NCBI RefSeq assembly: GCF_031582905.1
Contig: NZ_CP133990.1
Location: forward strand, 3,038,001-3,102,000
DNA from: Pengzhenrongella sp031582905
GTDB lineage: Bacteria > Actinomycetota > Actinomycetes > Actinomycetales > Cellulomonadaceae
Direction: 5' to 3'
Length of the DNA: 64,000 nucleotides
The position numbers and the translations under genes are program-made. Shown piece by piece: positions 23,336 through 33,309 of the stretch (the stretch's first letter is position 1; every line of letters starts with the position of its first letter). Under the pieces are notes generated by a model. The model made no database searches. It saw only the letters and a program-made list of their open reading frames with translations, and was not told where the DNA came from.

Positions 23336-24351
23336 CCCACGTCCTTCCTGTTCTGCCGCGGATCGAAGGCGTCCCGCAGCCCGTCGCCGATGAAGTTCAC
23401 CGACAGGGCGATCGCGAGGATCAGCATGCCCGGCCACCAGAACAGCCACGGACGCGTGGTGAAGGCGTTCTGGTAGTCGCTGATGAGCAGGCCCAGCGAG
23501 GTGTCGGGGGCGCGGACCCCGTACCCGAGGAAGCTCAGGGAGGTCTCCAGCAGGATCGCCGACGCGACCGCCAGCGTCGCGGAGACGATGATCACGCCGA
23601 CGCTGTTCGGCAGCACGTGCTTGGTGATGATGCGGACGGAGCCGGTGCCCACGGCACGCGCCGCCGCGACGAACTCCCGCTCGCGGAGCGACAGGACCTC
23701 CCCGCGGACGAGCCGGGCGAGCCCGGTCCAGGTCACGAGTCCCAGCATGAGCGCGAGCCCCCAGATGCCCCAGCTCGAGGCGATCTTCCCGAGGACCGCC
23801 GCGAGCACCAGCAGCGGGATGACGATGAACAGGTCGGTCAGTCGCATGAGCGCCGACTCGACCCAGCCCCGGAAGTAGCCGGCGAGCGCCCCGACGACCG
23901 TGCCGATGATCGTGCTGATGATGCCGACGCCGAAGGCGATGATGAGCGAGCGCTGGGTCCCGCGCATGACGAGGGCGAAGTAGTCCTTGCCGGTGTTGTC
24001 CTGGCCGAACGGGTGCTCGCCCCAGGCCAGCGGCCACAGGGACAGCGTCGGTCGACCGCCGTTGATCACGGTCCCGGACGTGACGTGGTCCTTGCCCCAC
24101 CACCCCGGCACGGGGCCGAACCCGATCGACGTGAACGAGACGAGCACGACGAGGCCGAGGACGGCCAGTGCCACCATCGCGGCGCGGTGCCGGAAGAACC
24201 GGCGCCGGACCAGCTGGCCCTGGGTGAACGAGCGGTCGTCCGCCGGGCCGGGACCACCGGAGCCGGCCCGGGGCTTGTGCCCCTCGACGTCGACGCCCGT
24301 CGCCGTGGGGATGACCTCGAAGGAGTCCTTGCGCCGCATGTCGTCAGGCAT
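23332..24351 (-). CDS. Oligopeptide ABC transporter permease OppC-type, operon A
   Basis: A 339-residue intact permease. An N-terminal cytoplasmic stretch of about 55 residues leads to FFRHRAAMVALAVLGLVVLVSF, then a periplasmic loop with HPFGQDNTGKDYFALVMRGTQ, the OppC hallmark. The ATPase-coupling loop is EFVAAARAVGTGSVRIITKHVLPNS. The C-terminus NFIGDGLRDAFDPRQNR is also typical. Its stop overlaps the fused ATPase start by 4 nt. A 66-bp gap without visible signals separates it from OppB. Confidence 0.93.
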   Translation of the reverse strand: MPDDMRRKDSFEVIPTATGVDVEGHKPRAGSGGPGPADDRSFTQGQLVRRRFFRHRAAMVALAVLGLVVLVSFTSIGFGPVPGWWGKDHVTSGTVINGGRPTLSLWPLAWGEHPFGQDNTGKDYFALVMRGTQRSLIIAFGVGIISTIIGTVVGALAGYFRGWVESALMRLTDLFIVIPLLVLAAVLGKIASSWGIWGLALMLGLVTWTGLARLVRGEVLSLREREFVAAARAVGTGSVRIITKHVLPNSVGVIIVSATLAVASAILLETSLSFLGYGVRAPDTSLGLLISDYQNAFTTRPWLFWWPGMLILAIALSVNFIGDGLRDAFDPRQNRKDVG

Positions 24352-24417
24352 CGTCCGCTCCGGTGTGCTGTGCGCGGTGGGTCGTCGGGGGCCGGTGGGG
24401 GCAGCGGGCCGGGGCGA

Positions 24418-25949
24418 TCATCGCCGGATCCGCGGGTCGAGGTAGGCGTAGGCGATGTCCGCCAGCATGTTCATGACGACGGCGGCCACCCCGGTGACGA
24501 GGAAGAACGCCATCACCGGACCGGGGTCCACCTCGTCCAGGCCGGTCCGGAACAGCTCGCCCATCCCGCGCCAGCCGAAGACCTGCTCGGTGATGACCGC
24601 CCCACCGATGAGCCCGGCGAAGTCGAACGCGACGATCGTGCTGACCGGGATCAGCGCGTTGCGGAACGCGTGCTTGGTGATGACGGTCCGCTCGGAGAGC
24701 CCCTTGGCGCGGGCGGTGCGCACGTAGTCCTGCTCGAGGACCTCGAGCATCGACGAGCGGGTGTACCGGCTGTAGGCGGCGACCGAGATCAGGGTCAGCA
24801 GGATCGTCGGCAGGACGAGCTGGGTGCCCTTGTCGAGGAAGTCCTGCCAGAAGGTGCCCTCGAAGTTGGGGGTCTGCGAGCCGATCGTCGAGATCGGGCG
24901 GGGGACGATCTGCAGGTACGACGCCCAGGCCGACAGGGCGCGGTCGGCGACCACGAGCAGCGAGACCACCACGGCGGTGATCACGGAGACGAAGACCGCC
25001 TTGCGGCGCGCGTAGTCGCCCCACGCCGCTCCGGCCACCACCCCGACGAGCACCGCACCGACGAACAGCAGCAGCAGCGCCGTCCACGTCGGGTCGCGCA
25101 GCACCGAGCCCAGCGCGACGTAGCCGATCACGAGCGCGGCGACCGTGGTGAGCGCGGCGTAGAGCACGCGGCGGTTCTGCAGGCCGGAGACGAGCGAGGT
25201 CGTCAGGACGGCGGCCGCCGCACCGACGACGGCGACGAGCCCGACGCCCAGGGCGGGCTGGCGGTACCAGTCGACCGCGTTGAAGTACGTCATGGCCGCC
25301 GCGACGAAGACGAACGTGGCACCGGCCGTCCACAGGCGGCGTCGTCGGTCACCCCCAGCACCGCCTGCGCCAGGAAGGCGAGCACGGCCGCGATCACGAG
25401 GATCGCCGGGAAGCTGACGTCCGGTGACGCGATCCAGTCGTTGAACCGGATCGCGCCGAACAGCTTGAGCAGGACGGCCGCCCAGAACACCGGCAGCGAG
25501 AAGAACAGGAAGGCGAGGAAGGTGACGGTGTAGTCGAACCCGGTGTACTGCCGGATGCCGGTGATGATCCCGGTGGCCACGCCGATGACGATCGCCAGCA
25601 GCGTCGACAGGATGACCAGCCGCAGCGTCGCGGTGGCGGCCTGGTCGAGCAGGCTGATCACGTCGGTCCCGTTGCGCGTCACCCCGAGGTCGCAGTTCAG
25701 GGTGAAGCAGCCGGCGACACCGCGCAGCCACGTCCAGTACCGCTCGTACCAGGGCAGGTCGAGACCCATGAACGCGATCCGTCGCTCCATGAGGAACTCG
25801 CGGTTGTCCGCGTTGCTCTCCCGCAGGTCCTCCAGGGGGTCCCCGGAGTTGATGGTCAGCACGAACATGAGGAGCGACGCGGCGAGCAGCACGAAGAACG
25901 AGATGCCGATCCTGCGCAGGATGAACTTGAACACGTACCGACCCTTCAT
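24418..25949 (-). CDS. Oligopeptide ABC transporter permease OppB-type with inserted membrane segment, operon A (apparent frameshift)
   Basis: About 510 residues, against roughly 310-330 for a standard OppB. The N-terminus FKFILRRIGISFFVLLAASLLMF and the C-terminal half (GTQLVLPTILLTLISVAAYSRYTR, YVRTARAKGLSERTV, LADIAYAYLDPRIRR) are normal. Between them about 190 extra residues hold several further hydrophobic helices (for example VFVAAAMTYFNAVDWYRQPA, TTVAALVIGYVALG). The frame breaks at LGVTDD near 25336-25346 and one base repairs it to RRRLWTAGATF. The ATG at 25949 has no clear ribosome site. A 17-bp hairpin lies between the lipoprotein gene and this one. Confidence 0.85.
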
Positions 25950-26050
25950 GGCCACGGTCGCGGGACTGCCGGTAACCCTAAGCGGCCACGGAGGGCCGGA
26001 CGTCACCGGGTGCGGCGCCGACGGCCGGCGCCCGAGGAGCGACGAGCGCA

Positions 26051-26087
26051 GCGGTGGGGCAGAGGACCATGTCCTCTGCCCCACCGC
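26051..26087 (-). terminator. Strong intra-operon hairpin after operon A lipoprotein gene
   Basis: A perfect 17-bp inverted repeat (26051-26067 with 26071-26087, arms gcggtggggcagaggac and its complement) has a 3-nt loop. It lies 46 nt downstream of the lipoprotein stop and about 100 nt before the OppB start. No T tract follows. It mirrors the hairpin at the same place in operon B and probably sets a higher level of binding protein than of permeases (inference). Confidence 0.75.
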
Positions 26088-26133
26088 CGTCGTGCTCGGA
26101 CGGTCAGCCGACCGCCCGTGTCGTGCTCAGGGG

Positions 26134-27945
26134 TCACTCGGCCCGGACCCACTGCTCGGCGTTCCACGGCGCGCCGTCCTGACCGGCCGTCTTGCGGACG
26201 TTCTGGATGGTCGAGTCCGCGGCGATCAGACCCGGGTGGGCGAACACCGGGATGCCGTACAGCGTGTCCCAGAGCTGCTTCTCGATGATCTTCACCTGCT
26301 CCAGGTGCACCTCGGGGTCCACCGTGGAGGCCAGCGTGTCCCAGGCCTCGTCGACGACGGGGTCGGAGTAGCCGCCGTAGTTCTGCGGGTTGCCGGTGGC
26401 GTAGATGTTCTGACCGGACGCGATCTGGCCGGAACCGGCCCACGCGAACAGCGCGACCTCGTAGTCACCGCGCTCCTGCGTGCCCCCGGGCTGGAAGAAG
26501 TCCTGGTTGCCCGCGTCGATGATGTTGAAGCCGGCCTGGTCGCAGCTGGACTTGATGGCCGAGACCTCGTCGGACCGACGCTGGTTCGGGGCGGAGTAGC
26601 CGATCCGGACGTCGACCGGGGTCGCCACGCCGGCCTCCTCGATCTTCGCGGTCGCACCCTCGATGTCGACCTCGTCGTAGCGGCCGTCGTAGGCGGCGTC
26701 GACGACCTCGTCATAGGTGTCCTGGAACGGGAAGACCTCGCGCGCGTTCATGACGACGGCGTCCGGGGCGACCGGTGCGATGAGGTTGTCGATGATCTGC
26801 TGGCGCGGCACGCACATGGCGAACGCCTCACGCAGCGGCAGGCTGTCCGCGAACGGGCCGTTCTTGAAGTTGAAGTCGAGGTGCTCCCAGGTGAGCGTCT
26901 CGCCGGTCTGGATCGTGACCGCGTCACCGAGGCCCTCGAGCTGGGCGAGCGTGTCGACGCTGGCCTGCGGCTCGATGATGTTGAGGTCACCGTTCTGCAG
27001 CGCCTGGACCTGGGTCTCGGGCGCGGCCTGACGGAACGTCAGCCGCTGGGTGGCGGCCGGCGTCCCCCAGTAGTCCTCGTTGGCCTCCAGGGTGATCGAC
27101 TGGCCGGCCTCCCAGCTCGCGAGCTTGTACGGGCCGGCGACCGGGGTCAGCGCGGGGTCGGGCAGCTCGCCGGGCGTCGGGGACAGCCAGCCGGTGTTCC
27201 AGAACTCGGCGGCCTGCGTGATGGTCTCGATGTCCTCGTCGAGGATCGCCTGCGCCAGCTCGTCCTCGGTGATGCCGATCTGCTCCGCGACGACGTGCGC
27301 CGGCAGCCACCCGCTCACCAGGAGCTCCCAGTCGGCGTAGACGACCGGGAAGTCCAGGACGAACTCCTTCGAGCCGATCTCGCCCTGGGGGCCCTCGGGG
27401 ACGTACTCGGGGTAGTTGCCGCCGGAGACGTGGTTGAACAGCGGCTCGCCGTTCGCGTCGGCGAACGCCGGGTTCTGCGCGGCCCAGTCCAGCAGGGCAT
27501 CCGCGTAGTCGACCGGGTTGCCGTCCGACCAGGTCGCGTCCTCGTGGATCGTGTACTGCACGGACAGCGGGTCCTCGGAGAGCACCTCGATGGTGCCGAA
27601 CTCCTCGTTGCGGCAGATCGTGCCGTCGGTCCCGAAGTAGACGAACCCGCCGGTCATCCGGTCGTTGACGACGCCCGTGTACGTCGAGTAGGTCTCCGGC
27701 GTCAGGCCGTTGAAGCCGGGCCACTCGTTCGAGCCGATCGAGTAGAAGATCTCGTCGTCCTGGGTCTCGACGTCGCCGAGGTCCACCTTGCAGGGGTCCG
27801 AGACTTCCTCGACCTCGGCTCCGCCGCCCGTGTCCGTGGTCGGGGACGTCGTCGTCCCCTCCTCCGCCGGGCTCGTGCACGCGGTCAACAGAAGTGCGCC
27901 CGCGAGCCCTGCCGCGAGAGCGGCACTGGTGCGCCGATTGTTCAC
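26134..27945 (-). CDS. Oligopeptide-binding lipoprotein, SBP family 5, operon A
   Basis: The 603-residue receptor of operon A. The signal peptide MNNRRTSAALAAGLAGALLL ends in the lipobox LTAC, followed by a Thr/Glu/Gly linker. The mature fold is family 5: IHEDATWSDGNPVDYADAL, GPYKLASWEAGQSITLEANE and NWP-like aromatic positions around FNGLTPETYSTYTG. It is more divergent and longer than the operon B receptor. The start is GTG at 27945, preceded by aggaggaaca. In mycobacteria an SBP5-type lipoprotein (LpqW) also lies near typA; whether these are related by descent needs a tree. The frame is intact. Confidence 0.9.
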   Translation of the reverse strand: MNNRRTSAALAAGLAGALLLTACTSPAEEGTTTSPTTDTGGGAEVEEVSDPCKVDLGDVETQDDEIFYSIGSNEWPGFNGLTPETYSTYTGVVNDRMTGGFVYFGTDGTICRNEEFGTIEVLSEDPLSVQYTIHEDATWSDGNPVDYADALLDWAAQNPAFADANGEPLFNHVSGGNYPEYVPEGPQGEIGSKEFVLDFPVVYADWELLVSGWLPAHVVAEQIGITEDELAQAILDEDIETITQAAEFWNTGWLSPTPGELPDPALTPVAGPYKLASWEAGQSITLEANEDYWGTPAATQRLTFRQAAPETQVQALQNGDLNIIEPQASVDTLAQLEGLGDAVTIQTGETLTWEHLDFNFKNGPFADSLPLREAFAMCVPRQQIIDNLIAPVAPDAVVMNAREVFPFQDTYDEVVDAAYDGRYDEVDIEGATAKIEEAGVATPVDVRIGYSAPNQRRSDEVSAIKSSCDQAGFNIIDAGNQDFFQPGGTQERGDYEVALFAWAGSGQIASGQNIYATGNPQNYGGYSDPVVDEAWDTLASTVDPEVHLEQVKIIEKQLWDTLYGIPVFAHPGLIAADSTIQNVRKTAGQDGAPWNAEQWVRAE

Positions 27946-28101
27946 TGTTCCTCCTGGTCACTGCTGCGTGGCACGTCGCACCCCGCCGTGCTCTCGGCCG
28001 TGCGGCCGGACCGCGGCGGGGTGTGACGGACGCCATGGATGCGAGCACCCTACGTCGGCCCGTCGAGGGGCCTGACCACGCCCCGGGTGCACCTGGCCAT
28101 C

Positions 28102-28128
28102 GTTATGAACCTGGTACCGGTGAGTAAC
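28102..28128. promoter_or_regulatory. Imperfect palindrome upstream of operon A (candidate operator/promoter)
   Basis: A 27-bp element with matching ends GTTA/TAAC, inner ACC/GGT and central G/C pairing, about 157-183 nt before the operon A lipoprotein start. It is the most AT-rich spot in the 243-bp gap 27946-28188. On the minus strand it ends in CATAAC, which could serve as a -10. The regulator is unknown; it might equally belong to readthrough from ychF. Confidence 0.35.
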
Positions 28129-28188
28129 ACGCCGATCATCCAGCGCGCGGGGCGCGGGCGCGCCACGGCGGGCGGCGGCGGGCCCGGC

Positions 28189-29274
28189 TCACACGTTGAA
28201 GCGGAACTCCACGACGTCGCCGTCGGCCATGACGTAGTCCTTGCCCTCGACGCGCGCCTTGCCGGCGGCGCGGGCGGCGGCGACCGAGCCCGCCGCGACG
28301 AGGTCGTCGAACCCGATGACCTCGGCCTTGATGAAGCCGCGCTGGAAGTCGGTGTGGATGACGCCGGCCGCCTGCGGCGCCGTCCAGCCCTGCCCGATGG
28401 TCCAGGCCCGGGCCTCCTTCGGCCCGGCGGTGAGGTAGGTCTGCAGGCCGAGGGTGTGGAAGCCGACGCGCGCGAGCTGGCTCAGCCCCGGCTCGGCCTG
28501 GCCGGACTCCGCGAGCATCTCGGCGGCCTCGTCGGGCTCGAGCTCGACGAGCTCGGACTCGAACTTGGCGTCGAGGAAGATCGCGTCGGCGGGCGCGACG
28601 AACGCCCGCAGCTCGTCCTGCATCGCGGTGTCCGCGAGGCCGTCGTCGTCGGTGTTGAAGACGTAGATGAACGGCTTGGACGTCATGAGCTGCAGCTCGG
28701 CGACGCGCTCGGGGTCGAGCCCCGCGGCGGCCGCCCCCTGGAAGAGCGTGGTGCCCGTCTCCAGCACCCGCTGCGCCCCGACGGCGGCGTCGAGCAGCGC
28801 CTGGTCCGCCTTCTTGCCGCGGACCTCCTTCTCCAGGCGCGGGATCGCCTTCTCCAGGGTCTGCAGGTCGGCGAGGACGAGCTCGGTGTTGATGGTCTCG
28901 ATGTCGTCCTTCGGCGAGATGCGACCGTCGACGTGCACGACGTCCGGGTCGGCGAAGGCGCGCGTGACCTGGCAGATCGCCTCGGCCTCACGGATGTTCG
29001 CGAGGAACTTGTTGCCCAGGCCCTCGCCCTCGCTCGCTCCGCGCACGATGCCCGCGATGTCCACGAACGAGACGGTCGCCGGGACGATCCGCTCGCTGCC
29101 GAACACCTCGGCCAGCGTCTCCAGCCGGGGGTCGGGCAGCGGGACCACACCGACGTTCGGCTCGATCGTCGCGAACGGGTAGTTCGCGGCGAGGACCTGC
29201 GCGCGGGTGAGGGCGTTGAAGAGGGTGGACTTGCCGACGTTGGGCAGGCCGACGATGCCGATGGTGAGTGCCAC
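28189..29274 (-). CDS. ychF: Redox-regulated ATPase YchF (OLA1 family)
   Basis: A 361-residue P-loop protein of the Obg superfamily that prefers ATP. Motifs: GLPNVGKSTLFNALT (G1), VSFVDIAGIVRGASEGEGLGNKFL (G3 and the YchF signature), FNTDDDG where a GTPase would have NKxD, and the C-terminal TGS-like domain with TYLTAGPKEARAWTI and IKAEVIGFDDLV. It associates with ribosomes and stress responses in other bacteria. The start is GTG at 29274 with a TAGACT box 8 nt upstream (29283-29288), consistent with a leaderless mRNA. The frame is intact. Confidence 0.96.
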   Translation of the reverse strand: MALTIGIVGLPNVGKSTLFNALTRAQVLAANYPFATIEPNVGVVPLPDPRLETLAEVFGSERIVPATVSFVDIAGIVRGASEGEGLGNKFLANIREAEAICQVTRAFADPDVVHVDGRISPKDDIETINTELVLADLQTLEKAIPRLEKEVRGKKADQALLDAAVGAQRVLETGTTLFQGAAAAGLDPERVAELQLMTSKPFIYVFNTDDDGLADTAMQDELRAFVAPADAIFLDAKFESELVELEPDEAAEMLAESGQAEPGLSQLARVGFHTLGLQTYLTAGPKEARAWTIGQGWTAPQAAGVIHTDFQRGFIKAEVIGFDDLVAAGSVAAARAAGKARVEGKDYVMADGDVVEFRFNV

Positions 29275-29282
29275 GGGCGTCG

Positions 29283-29288
29283 AGTCTA
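29283..29288 (-). promoter_or_regulatory. -10 box for leaderless ychF
   Basis: TAGACT on the minus strand, 8 nt before the GTG, in a 34-bp gap after the ABC permease gene. No Shine-Dalgarno sequence intervenes. Confidence 0.55.
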
Positions 29289-29308
29289 CGCAGCGGCCCG
29301 GGCCCTCC

Positions 29309-30880
29309 CTACGCCATGGCCGCGACCCCCTGCATGAGCTCGGGCGACCGGCGCTCGAGCAGGCGGCCGCCGACCACGACGCCGCCGACCAGCAGCGCAC
29401 CGCCCAGCACGACCCCGACGACGAGCGTGGCGACCCCGAGGCCGCTCGAGCCGCGGGTGATCGCCAGGACGCCGAGCACGAGCTCGGGGAGCACGAGGAC
29501 GACCAGCACCGTCCACCCCAGGAGCTGGGTGAGCAGGTTGACGCCGGTCGAGCCGGACGGCGTCGCGAAGGCGCTCTGCCCCGACTGGGGGACGGGGAAC
29601 AGGAAGCGCGCGCTCACCACGCTGGACAGCCCGAACGCGGTGAGCAGGACGCCGGTGGACAGCCCGAGGACGGCCGGCAGGTGGCCCCACTGGCCGGTCC
29701 ACCACACCGACCCGACCGCCAGCAGGAGCACCACGGGCACGGACACCACGGCCGCGGCGACGACGCGTCCGGCCCGGTCCGCGCGCCCCGGGACCGCGGT
29801 GGACGCGTGCAGCCAGAATGCCGTGCCGTCGTAGGCGACGTCGGCGGAGATGGACCACCCCATGAGGAACGCGGTGACCGGGGCGATGACGAGCATGATG
29901 CTGCCCGCGCCGTCCGGGCTGACGAAGTAGGCGAGCACCGGCAGCAGGGGCACGATGACGAGCGACGCGGCGTAGCGCGGGTCGCGCACCCAGTAGACGA
30001 GGCAGCGGGCCGCGACGGCCCCCGTCGGCGTCCCGGGCAGCCGCCCGAGGACGCCCGTGCCGCGCGCGCGACGGGGGCCGCCGCGACGCGCCGTCGGCGG
30101 CCGCTCGAGGCTGCGGGTCAGGGCGGACGACCAGACCACGACCAGTCCGGCGAGGGTCGCGCCCGCGATGGCGACCCGGGCCGCCGCCGCACCCCAGTCA
30201 CCGGCCGCGACGTCCGCGGGGATCGCCCACGGTGCACCGAGCGGCGTCCACGCCAGCGTCGAGGCGATCCCGGGGAGCGCCTGCCACCCGTCGGCGACGA
30301 CCGTCGTGAGCCCGCTGAGCAACGGCCCGAGCAGGATGATCGGGATGGCGACCAGCACGCCCGCGGTCTCCCGGAACCGGCGGGACCCCACCACCCCGGC
30401 GAGCAGCGTCGTCCACGCGCGCGCGCCGACCACGCACACGGCCACACCGAGCAGCGCGCCCACCAGCGCGCCCAGGACCGTCGCGGGGCCGCGGGACCAG
30501 CTCACGACCGTCCCCAGCGCGAGCACCGTGGTCACCAGCCCGGGCACGCCGACGACGCCCGCGACCGCGAGCCCGGTCAGCAGCTCGCGCCGGGGGACGG
30601 CGAACGTCACGAACCGCTGGGGGTCGAGCGTCGAGTCGACCCCGGACGCGACCAGCGGCAGCACCCACCACCCGAGGACCGCGGCGCTGCCCGCGAGCGC
30701 CACGACGGTCGCGGCGTCGGGCACCGGGACGAAGCGCAGCGCGATGAGCCCGGCGACGCCGGCGACCAGGAAGCCCAGGCCGTACAGCGCCCCGAAGGCG
30801 AGCCCGACGAGCTGCCACGGGCTGCGGCGCAACCCGTTGCGCAGCAGCGTGAGCTTGAGCCGGATCAGGTGCGCAACCAC
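29309..30880 (-). CDS. ABC exporter membrane subunit (large multi-helix permease)
   Basis: 523 residues with many hydrophobic helices. The N-terminus MVAHLIRLKLTLLRNGLRRSPWQLVG is the cytoplasmic start typical of actinobacterial ABC-2-like permeases that pair with a separate ATPase. A central basic loop (about residues 245-275, PPTARRGGPRRARG) divides two helical halves. No substrate can be inferred. The GTG at 30880 is preceded by ggagg inside the 3' end of the ATPase gene, so the two genes overlap by 16 nt. The frame is intact. Confidence 0.8.
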   Translation of the reverse strand: MVAHLIRLKLTLLRNGLRRSPWQLVGLAFGALYGLGFLVAGVAGLIALRFVPVPDAATVVALAGSAAVLGWWVLPLVASGVDSTLDPQRFVTFAVPRRELLTGLAVAGVVGVPGLVTTVLALGTVVSWSRGPATVLGALVGALLGVAVCVVGARAWTTLLAGVVGSRRFRETAGVLVAIPIILLGPLLSGLTTVVADGWQALPGIASTLAWTPLGAPWAIPADVAAGDWGAAAARVAIAGATLAGLVVVWSSALTRSLERPPTARRGGPRRARGTGVLGRLPGTPTGAVAARCLVYWVRDPRYAASLVIVPLLPVLAYFVSPDGAGSIMLVIAPVTAFLMGWSISADVAYDGTAFWLHASTAVPGRADRAGRVVAAAVVSVPVVLLLAVGSVWWTGQWGHLPAVLGLSTGVLLTAFGLSSVVSARFLFPVPQSGQSAFATPSGSTGVNLLTQLLGWTVLVVLVLPELVLGVLAITRGSSGLGVATLVVGVVLGGALLVGGVVVGGRLLERRSPELMQGVAAMA

Positions 30881-31748
30881 GCCAGCCCCTCCCCGTGCCG
30901 CGCCCGCCGACCAGCTCGACGAAGCGGTCCTCGAGCGACGAGCCGGCCCGGACGTCGTCCACCGTGCCGGCCGCGAGCACCCGCCCCTCGGCGACCACGG
31001 CGACGTGGTCGCACATGCGCTGGACGAGGTCCATGACGTGGGAGGACACGATCACCGTGCCGCCGCTGCCGACGTAGGAGTGCAGGATCTGGCGGATGTT
31101 CGTCGCCGAGACGGGGTCGACCGCCTCGAACGGCTCGTCGAGGACGAGCAGCCGCGGTGCGTGGATGAGCGCGGACGCGAGCGCGACCTTCTTCGTCATG
31201 CCGGCGGAGTAGTCCACGACGAGCTTGTCGGCGTCCGCGGCCAGGTCGAGGGCGCGCAGGAGGTCCCCGGTGCGCTCGGTCACCGTCGCCCGGTCCATCC
31301 CGCGCAGCAGCCCGGCGTAGGTGATGAGCTGCTCACCGGTCAGGCGGTCGAACAGCCGGACGCCGTCCGGCAGCACGCCGAGCATGCGCTTGGCGGCGGT
31401 CGGGTCCGCCCACAGCGACTGCCCGTGGACCCACACCTCACCGGCGTCGGGGCGCAGCAGCCCGGTGGCCATCGACAGCGTGGTCGTCTTGCCCGCGCCG
31501 TTGGGCCCGACGAGCCCGAAGAAGGAGCCCGCCGGCACGTCCAGGTCCACCCCGGCGACGGCGACCTTGTCCCCGAACCGCTTCCACAGGCCGCGCAGCG
31601 CCAGGGCCGGCGCGGCGCGTCCGGAGGCGGGTGGCGGCGGGGACGCGGTGGGCGGGCCGGGCACCGGTGCGGCGACGCCGTCGGCAGGGGTGGCCGACGT
31701 CGCGCTGCGGCGGGCCGGGTCGGGCGGGGCGTCGTCGGGCAGCGGCAT
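30865..31748 (-). CDS. ABC exporter ATPase (apparent frameshift at C-terminus)
   Basis: About 294 residues. A Pro-rich N-terminal extension of about 45 residues precedes the cassette: Walker A GPNGAGKTTTLSMATGLL, signature-region YSAGMTKKVALASALI, Walker B LLVLDEPFEAVDP, switch SSHVMDLV. It is the drug/lipid export type. As written, the frame overruns the permease start. One added base in the C run 30891-30894 gives EGLAWLRT and a TGA at 30865. The ATG at 31748 is 6 nt from a TACCCT box (31755-31760). It forms an exporter with the downstream permease gene; cargo unknown. Confidence 0.88.
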
Positions 31749-31754
31749 GCGGTC

Positions 31755-31760
31755 AGGGTA
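31755..31760 (-). promoter_or_regulatory. -10 box for leaderless ABC exporter operon
   Basis: TACCCT on the minus strand, 6 nt before the ATG at 31748. The 114-bp gap to the divergent rmuC (31749-31862) must also hold the rmuC promoter, which I cannot place. Confidence 0.5.
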
Positions 31761-31862
31761 TCCAGGGGGCACCCACGTCCCGGAGGATCCGTGCCCCCGC
31801 CGCGACACGCCTGGCGCACCACCTCCGGCGGGCATGTGGGTGGCACCTGCGACCGTCGTGCC

Positions 31863-33223
31863 ATGGAGCCGATGTCCGTCCTGGTGCCCCTCGCGACCCT
31901 GCTGCTCGGGGTGCTCGTCGGGGCGCTCCTCGGCGCGCGCCGGTCCGCCGGCGAGCTGCACGGTGCCCGCGTCGCGGTGGCACGCGCGCAGGCCGAGCTC
32001 GTCGCCGAGCGGCGCGCGCACGCCGAGCGGGTGCGCTCCTCGAGGCGGACGGCGAGCGCCTCGCCGACCGGTTCCGCAGCGTCGCCGCGGACGCGCTCGC
32101 GCAGAACAACGAGCAGTTCCTCGCCCTCGCGGACCAGCGGCTGCGTGCCGGCCAGCAGACCCACCTCGTCGAGGTGGCGCAGCAGGAGGAGGCGGTCCGG
32201 GAGCTCGTCGAACCCCTGCACCGCACGCTCGCCGAGGTGCGCGCCGAGCTCGGCACGGCCGAGCGCGCGCGCCTGACCGGGCAGGCGGCCCTGGCCGAGC
32301 AGGTGCGGGCGATGCGCGAGTCGTCCGAGGCGCTGCGCACGGAGACGGCCGGGCTCGTCACGGCGCTGCGGTCGTCGCAGGTGCGGGGCCGGTGGGGCGA
32401 GCTGCAGCTGCGCCGGGTCGTGGAGTCCGCGGGCATGGTCGCGCACGTCGACTTCGTCGAGCAGGCCCCCGTGCGGACCGACGACGGCGTGCTGCGCCCC
32501 GACATGGTCGTCCGGCTGGCCGGTGGCAAGAGCATCGTCGTGGACGCGAAGGTCGCGTTCCTCGGCTACCTCGAGGCGAGCCAGACGACGGACGAGTCGG
32601 TGCGTCGGGCGCGGCTGGCGGCGCACGCGCGGCACTTCCGGCGGCACGTCGACGACCTGGCGGCCAAGCGCTACTGGGACCAGTTCGCGCCGGCCCCCGA
32701 GTTCGTCGTCATGTTCGTCCCCGCCGAGGCGTTCTTCCACGCCGCGCTCGACCAGGACGCCGCCCTGTTCGAGTACGCGTTCGAGAAGAACGTGGTCATC
32801 GCGACACCCACGACGCTGCTCGCGCTGCTGCGCACCGTCGGGTACGCCTGGCGCCAGGATGCGCTGGCCGCCAACGCGCAGCAGGTGCTCACCCTCGGCA
32901 AGGAGCTGCACGCCCGGATCGCGACCCTCGGCGGTCACCTGACCCGGCTCGGCCGGGCGATCGACGGGGCGGCGGGGGCCTACAACCAGACCGTGTCCAG
33001 CCTGGAGACCCGCGTCCTGGTCAGCGCGCGCCGGTTCACCGACCTCGACGTCACCGGCGCCGACCTGCCGACGCCCCCGACGTCCGACCCGCGGCTGTCC
33101 GCGGTCAGCGCACCGGAGCTGCTCGCGGTCGAGGACGACGACGAGCCGCGCGACGGCGTGGTGCCCATGACGCGACGCCCGCACCCGGAGCCGGAGGACG
33201 TGCCGGAGGACCGGACCGGGTGA
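31863..33223 (+). CDS. rmuC: DNA recombination protein RmuC (apparent frameshift)
   Basis: About 453 residues. An N-terminal membrane helix (MSVLVPLATLLLGVLVGALLGA) is followed by a coiled-coil stretch rich in Ala, Arg and Glu (about residues 25-190). The RmuC nuclease-like domain comes next: VRGRWGELQLRRVVESAGM, DMVVRLAGGKSIVVDAKV, FVPAEAFFHAAL and IATPTTLLALLRTVGYAWRQ. RmuC limits DNA inversions between short repeats in E. coli. The frame breaks at AHAERV near 32028-32033 and continues as ALLEADGERLADRF after one added base. It is convergent with ispH. Confidence 0.9.
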
Positions 33224-33258
33224 GGTGCGTCGGCCGGCTCGTCGGGACCGGGCCGGGT

Positions 33259-33309
33259 GGTGAGACCGGCCGGGTGGTCAGACCGGCCGGGTCGTCAGAC
33301 CGGCTCGAC
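33259..33309. repeat. 17-bp tandem repeat covering the ispH stop codon
   Basis: Units 33259-33275 and 33276-33292 are nearly identical (ggt[g/c]agaccggccgggt). A third, partial unit 33293-33309 contains the ispH TGA (33295-33297). A degenerate fourth unit precedes them (33244-33258). Two of the units carry the TCA that reads as TGA on the ispH strand. No hairpin terminator is visible in this convergent rmuC-ispH gap. Confidence 0.6.
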
